A stretch of DNA of 64,000 nucleotides from JAJNPS01 sp031378845. GTDB taxonomy: Bacteria > Pseudomonadota > Alphaproteobacteria > Rhodobacterales > Rhodobacteraceae. A program made the position numbers and the translations under genes. The notes under the pieces are model-generated. The model was not told the origin of the DNA, did no database searches, and saw only the letters and a program-made list of their open reading frames with translations. Location: contig JANNES010000021.1 in assembly GCA_031378845.1 (NCBI GenBank), forward strand, positions 248,001 through 312,000, written 5' to 3'. This document shows positions 45,640 through 53,666 of this stretch, one piece after another; positions within the stretch are counted from its first letter, which is position 1, and each line of letters begins with the position of its first letter.

Positions 45640-47102
45640 TGCCCGGCCTCGGGCGTCGCAAGGGCGGCAAGTGCTGCGTTCAGGTTGCTTTCGGCGTCGA
45701 TCAGAAAGGTCGCGGTGGTGACGATGCGATCCCCGGCCGCGATGCCTTGGGTGATCTCGACCATGCCAGAACCGCGCTGACCCAGAACCACGTCTTGCGG
45801 CGCAAAGCGCCCCTCGCCCAGATCGCGGATCACCACCTGCCGGTCGCCGGTATCAATGACGGCACTTTGCGGCACCTGCACCACCACGGCCCCGGTGCCG
45901 GTGGCAAGCTCTACCTCGGCGAACATGTTGGCCAAAAGCAACCCCTTGGGGTTGGGCAGGTCGATGCGCACCCGCGCGGTGCGGGTCTGCATGTCGACCT
46001 CAGGGTAGATCTCGTTGATGACCCCGGCAAAGACTTCACCCGGCAGGCCGCTGAACGTGATCTTTGCGTCCGCACCGCGCCGCAACCCCATGATCGCGGT
46101 TTCGGGCACATCGGCTATTACCCAGACCACGGAGGTGTCCGCGATGCGAAACAGGGTTTCGCCCGCCGCTGACATCATGCCTTCTACCGCCATCCGCTCC
46201 AGCACCACGCCATCGCGCGGGGCTGTCAGCGTGATGTTGATGGGCAGTGGTCCCTTGCCCGTAACGGCATCAATCACCTCGTCGGACAGCCCGAGGTTTT
46301 CCAGTCGCTGGCGACTGCCCGTGCTGGCCGTTCCCTTGCTGCGCAAGTCTGATACGAACAGCGCAAGGGCCGCGGCGACGTCGGGCGAATACAGTATCGC
46401 CAGCGGCTCCCCCGCTTTTATGGTCGCCCCGGTCGTGATATCCTCCACCGAGTTGATAAAGGCATCGGCCCGGAGGGCGATCACACTGACCCGGCGTTCG
46501 TCCAGAGTGACGATCCCGGGTGCTCGCACCGCGATGTCCATCGGCCCCGAAATTGCCACATCGGTACGCACGCCGGTCCGCTGCAACTTGCCCGGCGACA
46601 CGCGCACCGTGCCATCATCATTGGCCTCGCCCTCATACACGGGGATGTAGTCCATCCCCATCGAATCCAGTTTGGGCACCGGCGAGGTGTCGGCCAGACC
46701 CATCGGGTTGCGGTAGTAAAGGATGGTCCGCTCGGCCCCTTCCGTGCCCGCCTCAACTGCCTGAACGGGGGCCGCAGGATCGGCCGCCGGCGCGGGATCG
46801 AACGAGACATCTTCACTGGCCAGCACGGGCACGAAGTCGCGCCCGTCGGAGGTGAGGGCGGCTGACAGGCTCCAGTCGGGCAGACCATCCGGGTGACGAT
46901 AGTAGGTCACCGGACCGGACGCGGCGGTCTTTGGCGTGGCGGCGGCCGGTGCCATCTTCTGGCCTTGCCAGAACCCGACCTGCATCCTGGCCAGTTGCAC
47001 AAGTGCCGCGACGGTGATCCCGCGCTCGCCTGCGGACAGACCCGCCCAACCGGCGGCCCCGCCCACCAGACCGATCAGAACCAGTTTGCCCACGACGCTC
47101 AT
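45636..47102 (-). CDS. cusB: efflux RND periplasmic adaptor with metal-binding segments
   Basis: 488 residues. N-terminal membrane anchor (KLVLIGLVGGAAGWAGLSAG), then two heavy-metal-binding-domain-like segments, YYRHPDGLPDWSLS and YYRNPMGLADTSPVPKLDSMG, and the barrel-sandwich and beta-barrel adaptor domains (VTLDERRVSVIALRAD, ITLTAPRDGVVLERM). It bridges CusA to an outer-membrane channel and delivers Cu+/Ag+. It overlaps both the upstream YtkA-like gene and cusA, giving one transcript. Confidence 0.92.
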   Translation of the reverse strand: MSVVGKLVLIGLVGGAAGWAGLSAGERGITVAALVQLARMQVGFWQGQKMAPAAATPKTAASGPVTYYRHPDGLPDWSLSAALTSDGRDFVPVLASEDVSFDPAPAADPAAPVQAVEAGTEGAERTILYYRNPMGLADTSPVPKLDSMGMDYIPVYEGEANDDGTVRVSPGKLQRTGVRTDVAISGPMDIAVRAPGIVTLDERRVSVIALRADAFINSVEDITTGATIKAGEPLAILYSPDVAAALALFVSDLRSKGTASTGSRQRLENLGLSDEVIDAVTGKGPLPINITLTAPRDGVVLERMAVEGMMSAAGETLFRIADTSVVWVIADVPETAIMGLRRGADAKITFSGLPGEVFAGVINEIYPEVDMQTRTARVRIDLPNPKGLLLANMFAEVELATGTGAVVVQVPQSAVIDTGDRQVVIRDLGEGRFAPQDVVLGQRGSGMVEITQGIAAGDRIVTTATFLIDAESNLNAALAALATPEAGQ

Positions 47103-47494
47103 GGTGCGGCCTGCAAGATCAACTTCGCCTCGACGGTTTCCGCTTCACCCTGCACCTTGGCCGCGACCGAGAACCGCCAGTTGCCCGCCATCGTCAGATC
47201 GGCGGCAAAGCGGTACAGCCCCGGGCTTTGCACGGGCAGCAGCGTCACCGGTGTGGTCATCGTTTCCATGCCATTCGGTGCCATGTCCATGCGCGTGGCA
47301 AAGATCACGGCGTCTTCAACAGGCGCGCTGTTGCGCAGGTCTGTTAGCCGGACAGTCAGAATGGCCCCTGCCCCGACCGGACAGGTCGTCTCGACAAGGT
47401 CGAAGGCGTAGTCCGCGGCTCCGGCAAAGACCGTTTGTGCGGCAAGGGCGAGACAAGCCGAAAGAGCGGCGACAAGCGTGATGCGTGACATCAT
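47099..47494 (-). CDS. exported YtkA/FixH-like protein
   Basis: 131 residues from ATG at 47494. Signal peptide MSRITLVAALSACLALAAQ with cleavage near VFAGA, then an immunoglobulin-like YtkA/FixH fold ending in SPGLYRFAADLTMAGNWRFS. Met-rich stretch RMDMAPNGMETM could bind copper. It overlaps cusB by four bases, which suggests a periplasmic accessory role in copper efflux. The role is inferred from context. Confidence 0.75.
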   Translation of the reverse strand: MMSRITLVAALSACLALAAQTVFAGAADYAFDLVETTCPVGAGAILTVRLTDLRNSAPVEDAVIFATRMDMAPNGMETMTTPVTLLPVQSPGLYRFAADLTMAGNWRFSVAAKVQGEAETVEAKLILQAAP

Positions 47495-47607
47495 GATGGA
47501 TTTCCAGATCAGGATTGAGCTTGTGCCGATGGCACTGCGCAGGCCCATCGGCGCGTCGCAGAGACGTCGGCAGGTTCAACAACGGCGCGCGATCTGCGCC
47601 CGCTCGA

Positions 47608-47937
47608 TCAGGTTCTGGGAGGTCTTCGCAGTCCTGTTTGCAGAACGGAATAATCGGACGCCACGTCAGCAATGGCGAACGTCATGGCCCCAAAGGGGTC
47701 AACGCTCTGCCCAAAGCCGATCTCAAGCACCATCGTGGCCGGAGCGGCCCGGCACTGCATGAGTGCCGCGCACGCCGGTCCGCATACGGGGTCTGGGGGA
47801 CACTCGTCCGGACAACAGGGGGTTGCAGTCAAGGACTGCAGTTCCGTTGCCTGTGCAGCAGCCGGGGCAAGCGCGCTGAACGCGACCAGGCTGCCCAGCA
47901 ACATCAGAACCAAGAAATGGCGTGCAAATCGTTGCAT
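47608..47937 (-). CDS. small exported Cys-rich protein
   Basis: 109 residues from ATG at 47937; the longer frame upstream is not coding. Signal peptide MQRFARHFLVLMLLGSLVAF with cleavage after APAAAQA, then a Cys-rich segment with CCPDECPPDPVCGPAC followed by another Cys. Such clusters suggest periplasmic metal binding. First gene of the cus operon region, 113 bases upstream of the YtkA-like gene. I do not recognise a named family. Confidence 0.65.
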   Translation of the reverse strand: MQRFARHFLVLMLLGSLVAFSALAPAAAQATELQSLTATPCCPDECPPDPVCGPACAALMQCRAAPATMVLEIGFGQSVDPFGAMTFAIADVASDYSVLQTGLRRPPRT

Positions 47938-48157
47938 CCGGTCAGTAGTGCAACGGGATCGGCCTACCCGCAACACACAAGTGCATGATCTTGGTGAAAG
48001 GATCGGCAATGCCTTGCTGATTTGTGCCCGACCCTTGCGACGTGGGCGCCGTGCAAATGCCCTCGAACGCGGACACTGAAACATCCAAAGGTGCCGCCCA
48101 TCGTGTGCCTTTGCATATCGGCGGTGCGGGCAGATCTTGCGGACCGGGCCAAATCGG

Positions 48158-50530
48158 CTACAGCGTCACGCGCCTGAGCCGCAGCGCGTTCGCGATGACC
48201 GACACTGATGACAGGCTCATTGCGGCCGCGGCGATCATCGGCGACAGCAGCATGCCGGTGATCGGATAAAGCAACCCTGCCGCAATCGGAATGCCAAGCG
48301 CATTGTAGGCAAAGGCAAAGAACAGGTTCTGCTTGATATTGCGCAGCGTCGCCCGGGCCAGCTTGCGCGCCCGCACGATGCCCATCAGATCGCCCCCCAA
48401 AAGCGTGATACCTGCACTTTCCATCGCCACATCGGCCCCGGTGCCCATGGCAATGCCGACATCGGCGGCGGCAAGGGCGGGCGCATCATTCACGCCGTCC
48501 CCCGCCATGGCGATCTTGTGACCTGTGCGTCGCAACTGGTCGATCAGGTCTTTCTTGGCCTCGGGCAATACCCCCGCGCGCACCTCGTCGATGCCAAGCT
48601 TGCCCGCCACTGCCTGCGCCGTGCGCGCATTGTCGCCGGTCGCCATGATCACCCGAATACCAAGCGCGTGCAGGGCGGCAATCGCCGGTGCGGTGCTGTC
48701 CTTGATCGGGTCGGCGACGGCGACAATGCCTGCCAATCCGCCGTCAATCGCCACGAACATCGCGGTTTTGCCCGAGGCGCGCAGCGCATCGGCGGCAGCT
48801 TCGGCCCCTGACACATCCAGCCCCAGATCCTGCATCATGGCCGCATTGCCAAGGGCTGCGGACCGCCCGTCAACGCGGCCCTTCACACCCTTGCCCGTCA
48901 CCGCTTCGAAATCTGTAGCAATCAGTTGGCGCAGGGACTTTGCCGCTGCCCCTTCGACAATCGCTTCGGCCAGGGGATGTTCCGATCCCCGTTCCAGTGC
49001 GGCCGCAACCGTCAGAATGTCATCCTCGGCAATCACCGCCAGTTGCACGGTATCGGTCAGCGTCGGTTTGCCAAGTGTCAGCGTGCCGGTCTTGTCCACG
49101 ATCAGAATGTCCACGCCCGCCATCCGCTCCAGCGCTTCGGCGTCCTTGATCAGCACGCCGGCCTGCGCCCCGCGCCCCGCTGCGGTCGTGATGGAAATCG
49201 GCGTCGCAAGACCAAGTGCGCAGGGGCAGGCGATGATCAGCACCGAAACCGCCGAGGCGAAGGCAAACACCAGCGCCGGGGCCGGGCCAAAAATCATCCA
49301 GCCTGCAAAGGCAAATACCGCGACCACCACAACCGTCGGCACAAACACCGCTGACACGCGATCTGCCAGCCCCTGAATGGGCGCACGCGACCGGCGCGCA
49401 CCCGACACCATCGCCACGATCTGCGCCAGCACCGTCTCCGCGCCGACCTTTCCGGCCACGATCACCAGAGAGCCGTTCTTGTTGATCGTGGCCCCCGTCA
49501 CCGGATCGCCCGGACCCTTTTCCACCGGCATCGATTCACCGGTCAACATGCTTTCATCCAACGACGAGTTGCCAGAAATGACCACGCCGTCCACCGGCAC
49601 GGCGTCACCGGGCCGTACCCGCAGCCGGTCGCCCGCCATGATGTTCTCCAATGGCGCGTCGTATTCGGACCCGTCGGGCAGAATGCGCCGTGCCGTCTTG
49701 GGGGCCAAATCCAGCAACGCCCGGATCGCATCGCCGGTGCGTTCGCGCGCGCGCAACTCCAGCACTTGCCCCACGAACACCAGCGCCACGATCACCACCG
49801 CCGCCTCGTAATAGGTGCCGACCATGGCGCCCATCCGGTATTGTTCGGGGAACACTCCGGGCAGGAACGTCGCCAGCAGCGAATAGCCATAGGCCGCAAG
49901 CACGCCCAGCGAGATCAGCGTCCACATATTGGGCGACCGGTTCATGACCGAGTCCCAGCCGCGTTTGAAGAACGGCAGCGCGGCCCACAGAATGATCGGG
50001 GTGGCCAGCAGAAATTCCAGATACATTGCATTCTGGTGGCCGACCAAGTCGCGCAGCGGCAGGCCGACAAGCGGCCCCATCGTCAATGCGACCAGCGGCA
50101 CTGCGGCCGCCGCCGAAATCCACATGCGCCGCGTAAAATCGGTCAACTCCTCGCTTGGCGCGTCGGCGGGCAGCATCGGCTCCAGCGCCATGCCGCAGAT
50201 CGGGCAAGCCCCCGGTGCGTCTCGGATGATCTGAGGGTGCATCGGGCAGGTGTATTGCGCGCTGACCGCTGCCACCTTGCCGTGTCTGGCCACGTTTCCC
50301 GAGGCATAGAACCACGGGTCCGTGTTGAATTTTGTCTGGCACTTGTCGGAACAGAAATGAAAGGTCTGGTCACTGTACGCTTGCGACCGCGTATCAGGCG
50401 TCATTGCCACGGTCATACCGCAGACTGGATCAATGGCGGTGGCCCCGGCCGCCGTGGCCGAAGCCGCACCCTGCATATCGTGCATACCGGCATGATTTTG
50501 CCCGGCATGGTTATCTTGGGGATTGGACAA
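48158..50530 (-). CDS. copA: copper-translocating P1B-type ATPase with YHS and metal-binding domains
   Basis: 790 residues. A YHS domain (C37, C60, C64 region: DPVCGMTV, FCSDKC) and an HMBD (YTCPMHPQ, GACPICGMALEP) replace the usual HMA domain. Core motifs: TGESMPVEK, IACPCALGLATP (CPC), DKTGTLTLGKPT, EHPLAEAI, GDGVNDAPAL. It exports Cu+ (or Ag+) from the cytoplasm. The start shown is TTG at 50530, with a stop just upstream in frame; ATG at 50485 is an alternative. It stands between the cus genes and the oxidase-ZIP pair, on the cus strand. Confidence 0.92.
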   Translation of the reverse strand: MSNPQDNHAGQNHAGMHDMQGAASATAAGATAIDPVCGMTVAMTPDTRSQAYSDQTFHFCSDKCQTKFNTDPWFYASGNVARHGKVAAVSAQYTCPMHPQIIRDAPGACPICGMALEPMLPADAPSEELTDFTRRMWISAAAAVPLVALTMGPLVGLPLRDLVGHQNAMYLEFLLATPIILWAALPFFKRGWDSVMNRSPNMWTLISLGVLAAYGYSLLATFLPGVFPEQYRMGAMVGTYYEAAVVIVALVFVGQVLELRARERTGDAIRALLDLAPKTARRILPDGSEYDAPLENIMAGDRLRVRPGDAVPVDGVVISGNSSLDESMLTGESMPVEKGPGDPVTGATINKNGSLVIVAGKVGAETVLAQIVAMVSGARRSRAPIQGLADRVSAVFVPTVVVVAVFAFAGWMIFGPAPALVFAFASAVSVLIIACPCALGLATPISITTAAGRGAQAGVLIKDAEALERMAGVDILIVDKTGTLTLGKPTLTDTVQLAVIAEDDILTVAAALERGSEHPLAEAIVEGAAAKSLRQLIATDFEAVTGKGVKGRVDGRSAALGNAAMMQDLGLDVSGAEAAADALRASGKTAMFVAIDGGLAGIVAVADPIKDSTAPAIAALHALGIRVIMATGDNARTAQAVAGKLGIDEVRAGVLPEAKKDLIDQLRRTGHKIAMAGDGVNDAPALAAADVGIAMGTGADVAMESAGITLLGGDLMGIVRARKLARATLRNIKQNLFFAFAYNALGIPIAAGLLYPITGMLLSPMIAAAAMSLSSVSVIANALRLRRVTL

Positions 50531-50735
50531 AGCTGTCTCTTTTCATCAATTTTCATGCCGCGAAACGCAGCTTAGAACACCGCGAATCTGACTAGTGATC
50601 GGATGGCCGTGACCACGCAAGTCAGACCGAAATCATCATGCCCCCTTCCAAGGTGGAAAGGTCAAGCCTTTACCTCGCCCACGTTGGCTTGCGCAGGATT
50701 TCCGATTGCAATCCGGTTTGGTCGCGCACATAGTT

Positions 50736-50754
50736 GCGAATGATAATCGTTCTC
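50736..50754. promoter_or_regulatory. Fur-box-like site upstream of the multicopper oxidase
   Basis: GCGAAT GATAAT C GTTCTC matches 15 of 19 positions of the classical Fur box (GATAATGATAATCATTATC), including a perfect central GATAAT. It lies 17 bases before the first possible start codon of the oxidase gene, where a repressor would block transcription. A Fur/Mur-type protein is encoded at 3838-4296. Confidence 0.55.
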
Positions 50755-50771
50755 AATAAGGCTGCGTGATC

Positions 50772-51911
50772 ATGTCCGACGACGACACCCTTGGCGTGGA
50801 CTCTGGCCGCCGTGCGCTGCTGATGGGCGGGCTGGTCGCGGCTGGCGGGGCGGCGGCACTGGCGAAAGGCGCATTGTCGCAAACCGCGCCGAACGCGGTG
50901 GCGGGGCATGACATGTCTGCGATGCAAGCCGATCCCTATGCCGCCCCGATGCCCGGCATGGCGCATGGCGACATGATGACAGTGGGCCGCGTCGATCACG
51001 CCCGCAACGGGTTTGATCCCACGACAATGTTGACTGACTGGTTTGCCGGCACCACCTCCATGCTGCCCGATGGCCGGACCTTGCGCACCTTTGAGGTGGT
51101 GGCCGAAGACAGAGAGATCGAGATCGCCCCCGGCATCTTCTTTCCCGCCTGGACGTTCAACGGTCGCGTGCCCGGCCCCGCGATCCGCGCCAAGGAAGGC
51201 GAGCGCCTGAAGATCATCTTCAAAAACAACGGCTCGCACCCGCATTCGATGCACTTTCACGGCGTCCATTCAGCCCGCATGGACGGGGTGCCGGGCGCTG
51301 GCCTGATCGGGCCGGGCGAGGAGTTTACTTACGAATTCGACGCCAGGCCTTTTGGCTGCCACCTGTATCATTGCCATGCGCTGCCGTTGAAGCGGCATAT
51401 GCACAAGGGCATGTACGGGTTGTTCGTGATCGACCCCGATCCCCTGCTGCACCCCGAACATGCCGATGTGGCAGCCTCGCGCCTGCTGGGGACGCCCCAG
51501 AACGCCAACTGGCAGGAACTTGCGATGGTGATGAACGCCTTTGACACGAATTTTGACGGCGGCAATGAGGTTTACGCGGTGAACACCGTGGCCCACGCCT
51601 ACATGAACACGCCCATCGTGATCGACAAATCCCGCCCCGTGCGGGTCTACCTGCTGAACGTGACCGAGTTTGACCCGATCAACTCGTTCCACCTGCACGC
51701 GAATTTCTTTCAGTATTTCGATACCGGCACCACGCTGATCCCCACGTTGCAGACGGTTGATCTGATCACCCAATGTCAGGCGCAGCGCGGCATCCTTGAG
51801 TTCAGTTTTGCCGAGCATGAGGCCGGTATGTACATGTTCCACGCCCACCAGTCCGAGTTCACCGAGCTTGGCTGGGTCGGCCATTTCGACGTGCGGGAGC
51901 CGAGCGTATGA
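50772..51911 (+). CDS. two-domain multicopper oxidase, Tat-exported
   Basis: 379 residues from ATG at 50772 (GTG at 50766 is possible and closer to AAGG). Twin-arginine signal near the start (DSGRRALLMGGLVAAGG), then a Met/His-rich linker (GHDMSAMQ, MPGMAHGDMM). Copper ligands: HPHSMHFHGVHS, LYHCHALPLKRHMHKGM, NSFHLHANFF and MFHAHQSEFTELGW. Acts in the periplasm on a metal ion such as Fe2+, Mn2+ or Cu+. Its stop overlaps the start of the ZIP gene (ATGA). Confidence 0.87.
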   Translation: MSDDDTLGVDSGRRALLMGGLVAAGGAAALAKGALSQTAPNAVAGHDMSAMQADPYAAPMPGMAHGDMMTVGRVDHARNGFDPTTMLTDWFAGTTSMLPDGRTLRTFEVVAEDREIEIAPGIFFPAWTFNGRVPGPAIRAKEGERLKIIFKNNGSHPHSMHFHGVHSARMDGVPGAGLIGPGEEFTYEFDARPFGCHLYHCHALPLKRHMHKGMYGLFVIDPDPLLHPEHADVAASRLLGTPQNANWQELAMVMNAFDTNFDGGNEVYAVNTVAHAYMNTPIVIDKSRPVRVYLLNVTEFDPINSFHLHANFFQYFDTGTTLIPTLQTVDLITQCQAQRGILEFSFAEHEAGMYMFHAHQSEFTELGWVGHFDVREPSV

Positions 51912-53089
51912 GCGATCAGTCCACCCCCGCCCGTTCGCCTTTGTCACGCTTTTTGATGGTACTGGTGCCGCTGGCGCTGATGCTGGTGTCGTTCGTCTGG
52001 ATCGCCTTGCTGGACCCTTTGCGCAGCTTCAACAACGGCGCACCACCGGTCGAGGCACTGACGGTGGAGCGCACCGTGCTGGATCAGACCGGCATCGCCC
52101 TGCTGGTGCGCGCGGGCGGGTCCGCGCCGATGATCATCGCACAGGTCGCGGTGGATGATGCGTTCTGGAGCTTTGCCCAAGACCCCGCAGGCCCGATTGC
52201 GCGCGGCGATACGGCATGGGTCCGCATCCCCTATCCGTGGGTGCAGGGCGAGGCACATCTGGTGAACATGCTGTCGAACACCGGCACGGCCTTTGAGCAT
52301 GAAATTGCGGTGGCCTTGCCGACGCCGAAAGCCACCGCCAACCAACTGGTCCCGCAGGCGCTGGTCGGGGCCATCGTGGGTCTGCTGCCGGTGGCTTTGG
52401 GGCTGATGTTCTTTCCCGCCATGCGCGGTGTCGGGCGTTCGGGCATGAATTTTCTGCTGGCGCTGACGGTGGGGTTGCTGGCCTTCCTTTTGATCGACAT
52501 GACGGGTGAGGCGCTGGAATTGGCCGCTGATTCCGCCGCCCTGTTCCAGGGGTCGGCGATGGTCTGGCTGTCAGCGCTGGCCAGTTTCCTGTTGCTGGTG
52601 GCAATCGGGCGCTGGCGAGGGGCGCCGGTGGGCATAGCGCTCGCCTTCTACATCGCGCTTGGCATCGGGCTGCACAACTTTGGCGAGGGGCTGGCGATTG
52701 GCGCCTCTTTTGCGGCGGGATCAGCGGGGCTTGGCACCTTTCTTGTCCTTGGCTTTGCGCTGCACAACGTCACCGAGGGCATCGGCATCGCCGCCCCCAT
52801 GCTAAAGGCCCGCCCGCCGCTCTGGACGTTCCCGGCCTTGACCCTGCTGGCCGGTGGCCCTGCGGTCTTGGGCATCTGGACTGGCAGCCTGGCTTACGCG
52901 CCACAATGGTCGGCACTGGCACTGGCAATCGGGGCCGGGGCGATCCTGCAGGTGATCGTCGAGGTCACATCCTACATGATGCGCCAGAACCCCGACAGGC
53001 AGGCGGCGCTGTTCTCGCCTGCCGTGATGGGTGGGTTTCTGGCGGGCATCGGCTTCATGTATGTGACGGCGGCGTTCATCAAGATCTGA
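51908..53089 (+). CDS. ZIP-family metal transporter
   Basis: 393 residues. An N-terminal membrane segment and an extracytoplasmic domain of about 100 residues precede the ZIP core. The core has the metal-site helices with LGIGLHNFGEGLAIGASF and GFALHNVTEGIGIAAPM. ZIP proteins usually move divalent cations (Zn, Fe, Mn) into the cytoplasm. Coupling by ATGA to the oxidase suggests that oxidation and transport of one metal are linked. The Fur-box-like site upstream argues for iron or manganese; zinc is also possible. Confidence 0.87.
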   Translation: MSDQSTPARSPLSRFLMVLVPLALMLVSFVWIALLDPLRSFNNGAPPVEALTVERTVLDQTGIALLVRAGGSAPMIIAQVAVDDAFWSFAQDPAGPIARGDTAWVRIPYPWVQGEAHLVNMLSNTGTAFEHEIAVALPTPKATANQLVPQALVGAIVGLLPVALGLMFFPAMRGVGRSGMNFLLALTVGLLAFLLIDMTGEALELAADSAALFQGSAMVWLSALASFLLLVAIGRWRGAPVGIALAFYIALGIGLHNFGEGLAIGASFAAGSAGLGTFLVLGFALHNVTEGIGIAAPMLKARPPLWTFPALTLLAGGPAVLGIWTGSLAYAPQWSALALAIGAGAILQVIVEVTSYMMRQNPDRQAALFSPAVMGGFLAGIGFMYVTAAFIKI

Positions 53090-53153
53090 TGGCGTCACGC
53101 GGCGCGCAGGGCTGGTGACATCGAAACCTCGCGCAGCTATTCCGGCAACGCGG

Positions 53154-53594
53154 TCATTCCGATACTTCAGCCAGTTCGCGGCCATGGTCGGTGGTGCAAT
53201 GCGCGTGGCTGCCCAGACATTCGATCACCCGGCAATCCGCCACGCTTCCGCCTGCGCATTGCGCAATCATGCGTTCCAGTTCGGATTTCAGCGCCATCAG
53301 CCGCACGATGCGCCCTTCGACGGCCAAAAGCTGTGCCCTGGCGATGCCGTCCACCGCCGCACAGGGCTGGTCCGGCTGGTCCGACATCCCCAGCAGATCG
53401 CGGATCGCCTCCAACGGAAAGCCAAGGTCGCGGGCGTGGCGGATGAAGGCCAGTCGGTGGCCAGCCTCAGGGCTGTAAAGCCGCTGGTTGCCTAGGGACC
53501 GCCCGGCAGCGGGCAAAAGCCCGATCTGCTCATAATAACGGATGGTCGGCACTTTGACGCCAGCGGTTTCGCTCAACTTTCCGATACTCAGCAT
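53154..53594 (-). CDS. MerR-family metal-responsive regulator (ZntR/CadR-like)
   Basis: 146 residues. N-terminal MerR helix-turn-helix (MLSIGKLSETAGVKVPTIRY, RLYSPEAGHRLAFI), a dimerisation helix and metal ligands: C78 in QPCAAVDG, C113, C121, C126 and C133 toward the C-terminus. C78 with the C113 to C126 loop parallels ZntR's Zn site; a CadR-type Cd/Pb site is also possible. It is divergent from the ATPase gene and sits next to the MerR-type promoter at 53605-53635. Confidence 0.9.
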   Translation of the reverse strand: MLSIGKLSETAGVKVPTIRYYEQIGLLPAAGRSLGNQRLYSPEAGHRLAFIRHARDLGFPLEAIRDLLGMSDQPDQPCAAVDGIARAQLLAVEGRIVRLMALKSELERMIAQCAGGSVADCRVIECLGSHAHCTTDHGRELAEVSE

Positions 53595-53604
53595 GAAAAA
53601 CCTC

Positions 53605-53635
53605 TTGAACCTCTAGTTGCTAGAGAAATTATACC
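53605..53635 (+). promoter_or_regulatory. MerR-type promoter/operator for the Zn/Cd/Pb ATPase gene
   Basis: -35 TTGAAC (53605-53610) and -10 TATACC (53630-53635) are 19 bases apart, the over-long spacer typical of MerR-activated promoters. The spacer holds the perfect dyad CTCTAG TTG CTAGAG (53611-53625). It points to the ATPase ATG at 53667, about 32 bases past the -10. It starts 10 bases from the regulator's own ATG, so it can also autoregulate. Confidence 0.85.
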
Positions 53636-53666
53636 CCCTACGCGATGGATACAAGCGCCGCCCTTC

